Assembly (NCBI RefSeq): GCF_000235425.2
Contig: NZ_KI912266.1
Coordinates: 3,105,671-3,169,670 of the forward strand
DNA length: 64,000 nucleotides
Direction: 5' to 3'
DNA from: Pseudofrankia saprophytica
GTDB taxonomy: Bacteria; Actinomycetota; Actinomycetes; Frankiales; Frankiaceae
Shown here: piece after piece, positions 33,626-42,542 of the stretch
Position numbering within the stretch: the first letter of the stretch is position 1
Layout of the letters: each line of letters starts with the position of its first letter
Notes under the pieces: model-generated
Database searches by the model: none
Told to the model about the DNA's origin: nothing
What the model saw: the letters and a program-made list of their open reading frames with translations, nothing else
Translations under genes and position numbers: made by a program

Positions 33626-34660
33626 TCAGCCAGGGTGCGTGACGCCGTGGTGACTGTGCCCGCCCGAGGCGGCGGACATGAACGCTTCGAGTTCGTCGAT
33701 GACGTCCGGGGCCGCGGGGGCGTAGACGATCTCGGTGATGCCTGATTCGCCTGCTTCGTGGATGCGGGTGGCCACCGTCGCGGCGTCGCCGGTCCAACCG
33801 GTGCCGAGGATGGCGGGGCCGGCCGCGGTGACGGCGGGGCGGTCCCGCTCGGTGATGACCGTGATGTGGCCCTCGTGTACGGCGAGGTGGCGCTGCTCCG
33901 GCGGGCGCGCGGCCAGCATCGCACCACGCCAGACCGTGCCACCCGGAACCTGCTCGACCAGGTCAGGGGACAGGTCCCAGAGCCCGTGGAACGAGAGGGT
34001 CGCGAACCACGGGCCGGCGGCTTCGACCAGGCGTGGTGTGGTGTGGTCCTCGCCCGGGCGGACGATCGTTCCGTGGGTCAGCAGCGCCGTCGGTCTCCCG
34101 GTGCGCTGGTGTGGCTCCGGCACCGTGGGGACGATGACGCCGGCGACGTCCAGCTCCTGGGCTGTCACGTGGCCTTTGGGCCCGCTGGGGGCCAGCCACA
34201 GGGGGGTGGTGATGGGGCGCGGCGGCGCCCAGCCGGCCGCGTGCAGCAGCTGGCAGGGCACGCCCTCGATCTCGACGACCTCGCCGTCCAGCAGGCCGCG
34301 TAGCTGGCGGATGTACGTCGCCACGTCCGCCCACTTCATCGCGGGCTTGCCCATCGCCTTGCGGCCGGTGAAGCCGGTGCCGAAGGCGGCCACGAGTCGG
34401 CCGGGCGCGAGGTCCTCGACGGAGGCGATCGCCGACGCGGTCACCATGGGATGGCGCAGGCTGGGGATCGCGACGCCTGTGCCGACGCCGATGCGCCGGG
34501 TGGCTTCGGCGATGCGCGCGAGCGCGATCCAGATGTCGCCGTAGAGCGCCGGCGAGTCATACACCCACACGCGGTGGTATCCCAGTCGTTCCGCTGCCCG
34601 CGCGTACTCGACGATGCTCTTGCTCGGAGGTAACGCGACGGAGATTTCCGGTCGTACCAT
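33626..34660 (-). CDS. LLM-class (F420- or flavin-dependent) oxidoreductase
   Basis: The 344-residue luciferase-like TIM barrel has ARAAERLGYHRVWVYDSPALYGD, IGVGTGVAIPSLRHPMVTASAIASVEDLAPGR, and AFGTGFTGRKAMGKPAM. These are typical of actinobacterial LLM enzymes that use F420 or FMN. The N-terminus and start (ATG 34658-34660) fit. It stands between a lactonase-like gene and the acyl-CoA synthetase on the same strand. A role as monooxygenase or reductase in the same pathway is likely; the substrate is unknown. Confidence 0.82.
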   Translation of the reverse strand: MVRPEISVALPPSKSIVEYARAAERLGYHRVWVYDSPALYGDIWIALARIAEATRRIGVGTGVAIPSLRHPMVTASAIASVEDLAPGRLVAAFGTGFTGRKAMGKPAMKWADVATYIRQLRGLLDGEVVEIEGVPCQLLHAAGWAPPRPITTPLWLAPSGPKGHVTAQELDVAGVIVPTVPEPHQRTGRPTALLTHGTIVRPGEDHTTPRLVEAAGPWFATLSFHGLWDLSPDLVEQVPGGTVWRGAMLAARPPEQRHLAVHEGHITVITERDRPAVTAAGPAILGTGWTGDAATVATRIHEAGESGITEIVYAPAAPDVIDELEAFMSAASGGHSHHGVTHPG

Positions 34661-34711
34661 GGTCGCCTCGACACGCCTTTCTCGTCGTCTGAACCGGCTG
34701 GCGCGGACCGC

Positions 34712-35560
34712 TTAGGGCCGGCCCGTTCCTGGCACTTCCACCGGTAGTTGGACGATCGATCCGGTCGGCTCGGCGTGCCGGTCGCGCTTGAAGGCCACCG
34801 TGTTCATGCAGACGAACAGAGTCCGCCGGTCATCGCCGCCGAGCACGCAGGCGAGGGGAATGTCCTCGACGTCAATCTGCTGGTCGACGCCGCCCGGACC
34901 GACGTGCAGGATGCGCCGGCCCCAGGGGTCGGCGACCCACACGTCGCCCCGCTCGTCCAGGCAGATCCCGTCGGGGGCCACCAGTGCCTCGCCACTTCGC
35001 GGAGTCAAGGGGACGTGGGTCCGGTCGACGAGTTCGCCGTTTTTGATCGAGAACCGGGACAGCCGGCGGCCTGCGGACTCGGCCACGACCAGGGTGTCGC
35101 CGGCCGCGGTGACGGCCGCCCCGTTGGGGCACAGCATCTGGTCGGCGCCGACCGACACCTCGCCGTCCGGACAGACACGGACCAGGACCGTGGGCTGCCC
35201 GGTCGGGGCGCCGCCCATCGGGAATCCCAGCTGGGTGACGTAGGCCGTCCCGTCCGGGGTGACGATCATGTCGTTGATCCCGTGCGGGGCGAGGTGGGAG
35301 ACATCCGCGTGCGGGTGGGCGGTGCCGTCCTCGATCCGGTAGACGACGCTGTGTTCCATTCCGGCGACCAGCATGCGGCCGTCTGGCAGCCAGCCGATGC
35401 CGCCGGGGTCCTCGTCGTCGGGGAAACGGTGCACGGCGGTACGGCCGCCGGCGTCGTCGAACCGGTAGACGGTGTGCGCCCACATGTCGGATAACCACAG
35501 CGCGCCGTCGTGCCAGCGAGGGCACTCGACAAACTCGAGGTCACGGGCAAAGATCTCCAT
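34712..35560 (-). CDS. SMP-30/gluconolactonase/LRE family protein
   Basis: The 282-residue beta-propeller has repeated strands with the metal-site pattern: FVECPRWHDGALWLSDM (Glu), HGINDMIVTPDGTAYVT (Asn-Asp), and APDGICLDERGDVWVADPWG (Asp). The family hydrolyses lactones or acts as calcium-binding esterase. ATG 35558-35560 is preceded by GGGAG. It probably opens a lactone intermediate of the catabolic pathway encoded on both sides. Confidence 0.85.
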   Translation of the reverse strand: MEIFARDLEFVECPRWHDGALWLSDMWAHTVYRFDDAGGRTAVHRFPDDEDPGGIGWLPDGRMLVAGMEHSVVYRIEDGTAHPHADVSHLAPHGINDMIVTPDGTAYVTQLGFPMGGAPTGQPTVLVRVCPDGEVSVGADQMLCPNGAAVTAAGDTLVVAESAGRRLSRFSIKNGELVDRTHVPLTPRSGEALVAPDGICLDERGDVWVADPWGRRILHVGPGGVDQQIDVEDIPLACVLGGDDRRTLFVCMNTVAFKRDRHAEPTGSIVQLPVEVPGTGRP

Positions 35561-35614
35561 CTGGGACTCCCGTTCAGGCTCGTTGTGCGGCGGGTGCGCG
35601 CTAGGACAGCCGCG

Positions 35615-37780
35615 CTAGGACAGCAGGGGGTCTCGGGGCAGGCCGAGAATCCGTTCCGCGATCTGGTTCCGGGCGATCTCGGACGTGCCGCCAGCGATGG
35701 TGAGCGCACGGGTCGCCAGCAGCGACCTTCCGGCGGTCCCGCCGAAGCCGTCGTCGAGGGCGACGTCCTGGCCGGCGAACTCGGTCAGCAGGGTCGCGGC
35801 GCGTTGCCCGTGCTCGGCCGTGACGAGCTTGGTGACGTTGCCCTCCGGGCTGGGTCCGCTCCCGTCCAGGGCGCGGACCACTCGCCGCAGGTCAAGCAGC
35901 CGCACGGCGATCGCCTCGGCGACGTGTTCACCCAACCGGGTCTCGGCTCCTGGCACCCGGTGCCCGTGCTGCCGGTACAGGGCGAACATCTGGTCGGCGG
36001 TGGTGCCACCGAGGTTACCGCTGAGGGTGATCCGTTCGTTGCCGAGCGTGGCGCGGGCGACGTTCCAGCCCTTGCCCGGTTTCCCCACCACGTCCGCGTC
36101 GGGGACGAACACGTCGGTGAGGACCACCTCGTTGAAGTAGTGGTCGCCGGTGAGATGGCGCAGCGGCCGTACCTGCACACCCTCGGTGGCCATGTCGACG
36201 ACCATCGTGGTGATACCGGCGTGCTTGCTCGCCGACGGGTCGGTACGCACGGTGGCAAGGCCGTACCGACACCGGTGGGCGTCACTGGTCCAGACCTTCT
36301 GGCCGCCCAGCACCCAGCCGCCCTGGACCCGTTCGGCTCTGGTCCGCACGGCGGCGGCGTCGGACCCGGCGCCGGGCTCGCTGAACAACTGGCACCACTG
36401 CTCCTCGCCGTAGAGCGCTGGCCGGACCCAACGCGCGACCTGGTCCTGGGTGCCGTGTTGGACAAGGGTCAGAATCACCCAACCAGTGATCATCAGGTTG
36501 GGGACCTTGAGGTCCGCGGCCCGGAACTCCTGCTCGATGACGAGTTGGAGTCCCGCGGAGGCGCCGAGCCCCCACGGACGCGGCCAGTGCGGCTGCAGGT
36601 AGCCGGTGTCGGCCAGCCGGCGGCGCCGCTCGTCATCGGGGAGCGCCGCCAGCTCGGCGGCGAGCGCCCGGATCTCGGGCCGCGCCGCCTCGGCCTGCGC
36701 GGGCAGGTCGAACGCGGGTGCCGTCCGGGAGACGCCCGCGCCGCCCAGACGGGTCACGTCCGCGGCGGCGGTTCCCGGCGGCACGATGGCCTTGCTGGTG
36801 ATGGCCCGCCGGTAGAGCAGGTGGGCGTCGTGCTCCCAGGTGTAGCCGGTTCCGCCGTGTACCTGGATGTTGAGTTCCGCGTTCCTGACGAAGGCCGGTA
36901 CCGCGAGGGTGGCCGCCACGGCCGCCGACAGCTCGAACTCCTCGGTTGGTCCCGCCGCGGCGCGCGCCGCGTCCCACACCGCCGCGGTCGCGAGCTCGGC
37001 GGCGACCAGCATGTTCGCGAGGTGGTGCTTCACGGCCTGGAACGTGCCGATGGTCCTGCCGAACTGCTCGCGCACCTTCGCGTAGGCCGCGGCGACCTCG
37101 ACGCATTCGTGCGCGCCGCCGCTCGCCTCGGCCGCGACGAGTGTCCGCATGATCGCCTGGGCGTGGGCCAGCGCACCCGGCAGCACGTCGCCTGGTGCCA
37201 CCCGCGCCTCGGTAAGGCGGAGCCGAGTGGAGCGCCGCGACCGGTCCAACGATCCGAGGGCCTCGTCCGTCACGCCGGGGTCGGCCGTCGACACCACCAC
37301 GAGGTCCTCGCCGACCGCGAGGAGCACGAAGTCGGCGAGCGCGCCGCCCGGGACGACACCGGACCGGCCCGACATCCGTCCGTCGCTGTCCAGGTCCAGG
37401 TCCCCGCCGAGACCGACGGCGCCGACGGCCGTGCCCGCGGCGAGTCCCGGCAGCAGGCGGGCACGCGCCTCCGGGCCTCCACTGGCCGCTATCACCGCCG
37501 ACGCCAGGACCGTCGGGAGAACGGGCCCAGGCGCGACCGCCCTACCGGTCTCCTCGAGGATCACCACAAGTTCCGGCAGCCCGAAACCGCCGCCCCCGAA
37601 CTCCTCCGGCAGATGCACCCCGAGCAGACCGAGATCGGCGAACTCCTTCCAGAAGCCCGGCAGGTGTTCCTCGTCGGCGTCCAACAGGGCCCGGCCGGCC
37701 GCGCGTGCGTCGCGCGAGGACAGCAGCGATTGGGTAGTCCGGGCGAGCGCCCGGTGTTCCTCGCCGATTGCTATCCCCAT
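35615..37780 (-). CDS. two-domain acyl-CoA dehydrogenase (FadE34-like fusion)
   Basis: The 721-residue protein has two acyl-CoA dehydrogenase units. The first (1 to about 345) has LHLPEEFGG-type, REQFGRTIGTFQAVKHHLANM and VHGGTGYTWEHDAHLLYRR motifs but lacks the usual central flavin-binding segment. The second (about 365-721) has LFSEPGAGSDAAAVRT, GQKVWTSDA and ALTIAGGTSEIARNQIAERILGLPRDP. Similar fused FadE proteins act on steroid side-chain CoA esters in mycobacteria; that substrate is only an analogy. ATG follows GGAGGAG. It would introduce a double bond for the enoyl-CoA hydratase divergently encoded at 38,024. Confidence 0.87.
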   Translation of the reverse strand: MGIAIGEEHRALARTTQSLLSSRDARAAGRALLDADEEHLPGFWKEFADLGLLGVHLPEEFGGGGFGLPELVVILEETGRAVAPGPVLPTVLASAVIAASGGPEARARLLPGLAAGTAVGAVGLGGDLDLDSDGRMSGRSGVVPGGALADFVLLAVGEDLVVVSTADPGVTDEALGSLDRSRRSTRLRLTEARVAPGDVLPGALAHAQAIMRTLVAAEASGGAHECVEVAAAYAKVREQFGRTIGTFQAVKHHLANMLVAAELATAAVWDAARAAAGPTEEFELSAAVAATLAVPAFVRNAELNIQVHGGTGYTWEHDAHLLYRRAITSKAIVPPGTAAADVTRLGGAGVSRTAPAFDLPAQAEAARPEIRALAAELAALPDDERRRRLADTGYLQPHWPRPWGLGASAGLQLVIEQEFRAADLKVPNLMITGWVILTLVQHGTQDQVARWVRPALYGEEQWCQLFSEPGAGSDAAAVRTRAERVQGGWVLGGQKVWTSDAHRCRYGLATVRTDPSASKHAGITTMVVDMATEGVQVRPLRHLTGDHYFNEVVLTDVFVPDADVVGKPGKGWNVARATLGNERITLSGNLGGTTADQMFALYRQHGHRVPGAETRLGEHVAEAIAVRLLDLRRVVRALDGSGPSPEGNVTKLVTAEHGQRAATLLTEFAGQDVALDDGFGGTAGRSLLATRALTIAGGTSEIARNQIAERILGLPRDPLLS

Positions 37781-37983
37781 GTCTCCTCCATCCGCCGGTG
37801 GGCCAGTTCCGTGGGCAGGGGTCAGTCAGGCATGCGGCGGGCAACGCCGCCTGAGGTCGGCCCGCCGGCAAGGGTCCTGGGAGCTGCGCGCCCCGGTGCC
37901 AGGGGGCGGGATGGCCGGCCGCGTCGTCAATCTGTCGCCGGCGCCTGCGGCAGATGTTGACAGATCTGACCAACTGGCACAAG

Positions 37984-37997
37984 GTCCCACTTGGGAC
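37984..37997. promoter_or_regulatory. inverted repeat upstream of enoyl-CoA hydratase
   Basis: GTCCCACTTGGGAC has perfect 6-bp arms around CT. It lies 26 bases before the hydratase start, with TTGACA at 37957-37962 upstream as a possible -35 element. It is placed to be an operator for the TetR protein encoded after the hydratase. No convincing -10 box was found. Confidence 0.4.
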
Positions 37998-38023
37998 ATC
38001 GGTCCGGCAGGTGGGAGACGGCG

Positions 38024-38866
38024 GTGCTGACCAACAGCGATCTGTACCTTCGGAGCACCCCGGAGACGGGGCGGACCGTCCTGGCCGACACTCCTGCCCC
38101 GGGCGTCCGGTTACTGACGCTGAACCGGCCGGAACGCCTCAACGCGATGTCCGGTGAGCTGGTCCGGGACCTGCACGCGGCGCTCGACGAAGTGGCAGCG
38201 GACGACGAGTGCCGCGTCGTCGTGCTGACCGGTGCTGGCCGGGGCTTTTGCGCGGGGCTAGACCTGCACGAGCCGCCGAAGCCGAGCAAGGCAGGATCCG
38301 GCCCTCAGACGGGGATGCGGGTGCAGCAGGCCATCGCGTCCCTGGTTCCCAAGCTGCGCAACCTGCGTCAGCCCGTGATAGCGGCGGTGAACGGCCCGGC
38401 GTCCGGCGGTGGCTTCGCGCTAGCCCTTGCCAGCGACGTGCGGGTCGCCGCCATGTCAGCGAGGTTCAACGCCGCTTTTGTGCGCGTCGGGCTGTCGGGC
38501 TGCGACATCGGGGTGAGCTGGCTGCTCCCCCGGCTGATCGGGGCCGGCCGTTCCCACGAGCTGCTGCTCACCGGCCGTCTCGTCGACGCCGACGAGGCGC
38601 TGCGCATCGGTCTGGTCAACCGCGTCGTCGACGACGGCAAGGTGGTGGACGCCGCGCTGGAGACGGCCGCGCTGATCTGCGCCAACAGCCCCATGGGCGT
38701 GTGGATGACCAAGGAGGTCAGCTGGAGCCAGCTGGAGATCGGCAGCCTGCAGGCCGGCATCGACCTGGAGAACCGCACCCAGGTCCTCACCTCCTACACC
38801 CAGGACCAGAAGGAACAGGTCAGCGCCTTCCTGCGGCGACGTTCCCCGAACTACACCGACTCCTGA
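38024..38866 (+). CDS. enoyl-CoA hydratase/isomerase family protein
   Basis: The 280-residue crotonase-fold protein has LLTLNRPERLNAMSGEL, VVVLTGAGRGFCAGLDLHE (oxyanion hole), and PVIAAVNGPASGGGFALALASDVRVAA. The position that carries one catalytic Glu in true hydratases reads FVRVGLSGCDIGVSW, so the exact reaction (hydration, isomerisation or hydrolysis) is unsure. GTG 38024 follows GGGAG. It is followed directly by a TetR gene and is divergent from the acyl-CoA dehydrogenase. Confidence 0.85.
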   Translation: MLTNSDLYLRSTPETGRTVLADTPAPGVRLLTLNRPERLNAMSGELVRDLHAALDEVAADDECRVVVLTGAGRGFCAGLDLHEPPKPSKAGSGPQTGMRVQQAIASLVPKLRNLRQPVIAAVNGPASGGGFALALASDVRVAAMSARFNAAFVRVGLSGCDIGVSWLLPRLIGAGRSHELLLTGRLVDADEALRIGLVNRVVDDGKVVDAALETAALICANSPMGVWMTKEVSWSQLEIGSLQAGIDLENRTQVLTSYTQDQKEQVSAFLRRRSPNYTDS

Positions 38867-38909
38867 CGGCCGTGCCGAGGTGACACCAGATGTGAGAGTC
38901 TCCGGACCG

Positions 38910-39587
38910 ATGGAAGCAACGAAAAGATCGCTGCGTGAGCGGAAGAAGGAACGCACCTTCGAGCACGTCGCCCGGACCGCGGTCAGGCTCGCCATGGAGC
39001 ACGGTCTGGCGGCGGTCCGGGTCGAGGACATCTGCGAGCGAGCCGAGATCGGCCGGTCGACCTTCTTCCGTTACTTCGACTCGAAGGAGAGCTGCTTCGT
39101 CGCCGGCGTGCATCGGGGGCACCTCGAGGCGGTCCTGGCTGCCATTGAGGCCCGCCCGGCGGACGAGGGACCGCTCACCGCGCTGTGCAACGCGTTCCTG
39201 GCGATCCAGGAGGACTGGCGCAGGCAGCGCGACGTCCTGATCCTCGACGCGCGGCTGCGGGCCGAGGTCCCGGCGGTGCGGGCGCACGCCAGCGCCACAC
39301 ACCTGGACTGGGAAACCTCCATTGCCCGGGCGATCGCGCCGCGGTTCGCCGCCCCGGACGTCGACCTCTTCCAGTCGCGCATCATGGTTGGAAGCGTGCT
39401 GTGCGCCGTTCGGGTGGCGACGGAGAAATGGCTCGCCGGGGGAGCGAACTATTCCCCGGCCGTGGAAGTCGCGGCGGCCTTCACCGTTCTCCGCTCGTAC
39501 GTGACCGTCGAGGCCCCGGAAGCGGGCGAAACCAGAGATACGGGCCAGGCCGGCGGCGGTGAGCCGGGGAGTTCCGGCCATCGTTAG
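38910..39587 (+). CDS. TetR family transcriptional regulator
   Basis: The 225-residue protein has a TetR helix-turn-helix: RTFEHVARTAVRLAMEHGLAAVRVEDICERAEIGRSTFFRYFDSKE. The start ATG 38910 is preferred for its usual spacing to the domain; GTG 38880 is in frame. It follows the enoyl-CoA hydratase by 43 bases and probably controls the divergent FadE/ECH promoter region, where a GTCCCA dyad is seen. The glycine-rich tail is variable. Confidence 0.8.
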   Translation: MEATKRSLRERKKERTFEHVARTAVRLAMEHGLAAVRVEDICERAEIGRSTFFRYFDSKESCFVAGVHRGHLEAVLAAIEARPADEGPLTALCNAFLAIQEDWRRQRDVLILDARLRAEVPAVRAHASATHLDWETSIARAIAPRFAAPDVDLFQSRIMVGSVLCAVRVATEKWLAGGANYSPAVEVAAAFTVLRSYVTVEAPEAGETRDTGQAGGGEPGSSGHR

Positions 39588-39640
39588 CACTCATATCATC
39601 CGAATCTTTCACGTGTCTTTCATGCGATGGGGTCCACGGC

Positions 39641-40474
39641 ATGGGGAATCTGAACGGAAAGGTCGTCCTCGTCACCGGCGCGGCGAACGGTTTCGGCCGT
39701 GAGATCGCCTTCCGGGCCGCGGCGCGGGGCGCGACCGCGGTCGCGTCGGACATCGATGCATCAGGTGCCGCGGAGGTGGCCTCGTCCATCATCGCCACCG
39801 GTGGCGCCGCGTTGGGGCTGGGGCTGGACGTGCGCGACCGGCAGGCATTCGCCGACGCGACCAGTCAGGTGATCACGCAATACGGCCGGCTCGACGTTCT
39901 CGTCAACAATGCCGGTGTCATGCCGCTGGCCTTCCTCGCCGACCACGCCCGCGCCGCAGACGCGTGGGACCGGTGCATCGACATCAACCTCAAGGGTGTC
40001 CTGCACGGCGTCTGCGCCGTGTACGACCAGATGGTCAGGCAGAACAGCGGCCACATCGTCAACATCTCGTCTGTCTACGGCAACGCCGGCGTCGCCGGGG
40101 CCGCGGTCTACAGCGCGACGAAAGCCGCTGTCGCGACGCTGTCGAATGCGCTGCGGGTCGAGAGCCAGGGGCGCATCAAGGTGACGATCGTCCGCCCCAG
40201 CGGGGTCGTCGGAACGAACCTCGGCGCAACCGTCCTGGACCCCACGGCGGCCGCCCCCCTGGCCGCGCACCGGGCCTCCGAATGGCAGGACAACCTCGCC
40301 CGGTACCTCGAGGGGAAGCTGGACACCGAGCAGACGGACCCAGCGGATGCGCGCTACTGGGTCCTGTCACCGGGGGAGGTCGCCGAGCACGTGGTGAACG
40401 TGATCGACCAACCGCTCGGCGTGGCAGTCACCGACCTGACCCTGCGAGCGACCGGAGAGGACTATGTCTTCTGA
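39641..40474 (+). CDS. short-chain dehydrogenase/reductase
   Basis: The 277-residue SDR has VTGAANGFGR (11-20), LGLDVRD, LVNNAGVM, and the catalytic set Ser144 (NISSVYG), Tyr157 and Lys161 (YSATK). An SDI/D sequence after strand 2 (VASDIDA) favours NAD. The start ATG 39641 follows a short AT-rich leader. It overlaps the next gene by 11 bases, so the pair is co-transcribed. The substrate is unknown. Confidence 0.87.
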   Translation: MGNLNGKVVLVTGAANGFGREIAFRAAARGATAVASDIDASGAAEVASSIIATGGAALGLGLDVRDRQAFADATSQVITQYGRLDVLVNNAGVMPLAFLADHARAADAWDRCIDINLKGVLHGVCAVYDQMVRQNSGHIVNISSVYGNAGVAGAAVYSATKAAVATLSNALRVESQGRIKVTIVRPSGVVGTNLGATVLDPTAAAPLAAHRASEWQDNLARYLEGKLDTEQTDPADARYWVLSPGEVAEHVVNVIDQPLGVAVTDLTLRATGEDYVF

Positions 40475-41282
40475 CACCAGCCCGGCCGGCGGCCTGACGA
40501 CGTTCGACACCGAGCCGCTCGAGCGCGCACTCACCGAGAGCCTCGACGTGTTCAGCGGGCTGACGGCCGACGAGATGGAAGCCCCGTCCGCCTGTGACGG
40601 ATGGACCGTCCGGACAACGCTCGCCCACCTCACCGCCGGCGTGGCGGCGATAACCGGACAGCTGCCCGCCGTGCCCTACGACAAGAACAAGGAGTTCGAA
40701 GCGGCCGTCGACGCCCAGGCACTGGATCTCGCCGCACGGCCGGCCGCGGAGCTTCTCGAGATCCTCCGATCGGCCTCGCCCGCTCTGGTGAACATCTTCG
40801 CCTCGCTGCCGGACGACTTCGCCGCGATGCCGGTGGACATGGGAACCGCCGGCACCTATCCCTTCGCGAGCCTCGCCGACGCCCTCACCTTCGACCACAC
40901 CTGCCACGTCCGGTGGGACGTCCTCACGCCTCGCGGGCAAGTCCGACGCACCCTGCCCGACCTGGACGCCGGACGCCTGTCGGCCTCCCTCCGGTGGCTC
41001 ACGGGCTGCATCCCGCAGATGACCACCGAACGGTTCCGGGACCTGCTCACCGACCCGCTGACCTTCATCCTGACCGGACCCGGCGCCGCGACGTTTCGAC
41101 TCACACCACACGCCGCATCAGTCGAAACGTCGACCGACGAACCGACACGGGCGACGGTGAAGTCGACGACGTCGGACTTCATCCTGTGGGGAACCGGACG
41201 AGAATCTCGACAGGGCCGGGTCAAGATCACCGGTGACGTCGCATATGCGGAAAGGGCACTCGACGCGTTCCGCGTCTACTAG
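40464..41282 (+). CDS. maleylpyruvate isomerase N-terminal (DinB-like, mycothiol-dependent) family protein
   Basis: The 272-residue protein has a four-helix MDMPI_N/DinB-like domain: ALTESLDVFSGLTADEMEAPSACDGWTVRTTLAHLTAG with the first metal His, then FDHTCHVRWDVL with two more metal His residues. The C-terminal part resembles an SCP2-like half (about residues 190-272). Members use mycothiol and a metal for isomerisations or conjugations. It is coupled to the upstream SDR. Exact reaction unknown. Confidence 0.8.
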   Translation: MSSDTSPAGGLTTFDTEPLERALTESLDVFSGLTADEMEAPSACDGWTVRTTLAHLTAGVAAITGQLPAVPYDKNKEFEAAVDAQALDLAARPAAELLEILRSASPALVNIFASLPDDFAAMPVDMGTAGTYPFASLADALTFDHTCHVRWDVLTPRGQVRRTLPDLDAGRLSASLRWLTGCIPQMTTERFRDLLTDPLTFILTGPGAATFRLTPHAASVETSTDEPTRATVKSTTSDFILWGTGRESRQGRVKITGDVAYAERALDAFRVY

Positions 41283-41480
41283 CGGCCGAACGCGGCCAGA
41301 CGTCATACCGACGTCGCGGCCGGCAGATTCGCCGACCTGCACGCGCCTTCCGCGGTGGGCACTTTCTAGAAGGAGAGCCGGGGGCGCACGGGGTTCTTGT
41401 CATCACCAAGCGGTTCGGAGCGCGCCTGTGGAGAATCGCGCCGCGCCGGTCAGGAAGCGCGATGCCTGGAGGAAGGCAGC

Positions 41481-42497
41481 ATGAAGGTCGACGCGATCGT
41501 TCATGACGATCTGGCGTTGGTGGGGGAGCGGGCCCGGTTGGCCCAGGAGCTCGGGTTCGACGGGATGAACGTCGCCGAGGTCGCGCACGACCCATTCCCG
41601 CCACTGACGCTGGCTGCCGTGGCGACAGAGCGGATCAGGCTGGGTACCGGGATCGCCGTGGCGTTCGCGCGCAGCCCGATGACGCTCGCCGTGCTTGCCT
41701 CCGATCTGCACCGGCTCTCGCACGGCAGGTTCGTGCTGGGCATCGGCAGCCAGATCAGGCCGCACATCACCCGACGGTTCTCGATGCCGTGGTCGCGTCC
41801 GGCGGCACGGATGCGGGAGTATGTCGCGGCCATGCGGGCGATCTGGGCGTCCTGGGCCACCGGCGACCCGCTGCGCTTCGAAGGCGAGTTCTACCAGCAC
41901 ACCCTGATGACGCCGATGTTCAGCCATGGCCCGTCCGAGTTCGGGGACCCGGCGGTGTTCGTCGCCGCGGTCGGGCCGGCGATGACCGCGGTGGCCGGCG
42001 AGGTGGCCGACGGCCTGCTGGCACATGGCTTCACCACTCCCGACTATCTGCGGGAGGTGACCCTGCGCCATCTGGAGCGGGGGCTGGCGGCCGCCGGCCG
42101 GACCCGGGCCGACATCGAGGTCTCCGTCCCGGTCTTCGCGGTCACGGGCCGAGACGAGGCGGAGCTGGCGGCGAACCTCGGCGCGGCCCGCCACCAGCTC
42201 GCCTTCTACGGGTCCACTCCGGCCTACCGGCCCGTGCTGGAACACCACGGCTGGGGCGAGCTCGGCGACGAGCTGCACCTGCTGTCCAAACGGGGCGAGT
42301 GGGCGCGGATGGCGCAGGCGGTGCCCCGCGAGGTCGTGGAGGCGTTCGCGGTCGTCGTGGAGCCCGCCGCCGTCGCCGGCGAGATCGCCCGCCGCTGGGG
42401 CGGCCTGGTCGACCGGGTACAGATCGGTCTACCAGACAACGACCCCGAGCGGATGGCCGCCGGTGCGGAAATGATCAAGGAGCTGGCCCAGAGGTAG
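41481..42497 (+). CDS. LLM-class F420-dependent oxidoreductase
   Basis: The 338-residue luciferase-like protein has GERARLAQELGFDGMNVAEVAHDPFPPL, IRLGTGIAVAFARSPMTLAVLASDLHRLSHGRFVLGIGSQ and SMPWSRPAARMREYVAAMRAIW. These match an F420-dependent subgroup common in actinobacteria (TIGR03617-like). ATG 41481 follows GGAGGAAGG. It is followed by an alpha/beta hydrolase on the same strand. Substrate unknown. Confidence 0.85.
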   Translation: MKVDAIVHDDLALVGERARLAQELGFDGMNVAEVAHDPFPPLTLAAVATERIRLGTGIAVAFARSPMTLAVLASDLHRLSHGRFVLGIGSQIRPHITRRFSMPWSRPAARMREYVAAMRAIWASWATGDPLRFEGEFYQHTLMTPMFSHGPSEFGDPAVFVAAVGPAMTAVAGEVADGLLAHGFTTPDYLREVTLRHLERGLAAAGRTRADIEVSVPVFAVTGRDEAELAANLGAARHQLAFYGSTPAYRPVLEHHGWGELGDELHLLSKRGEWARMAQAVPREVVEAFAVVVEPAAVAGEIARRWGGLVDRVQIGLPDNDPERMAAGAEMIKELAQR

Positions 42498-42542
42498 CTC
42501 GTGCCCCGCATGCCCACCGACATTGCCCACGGGAGAGCCATC

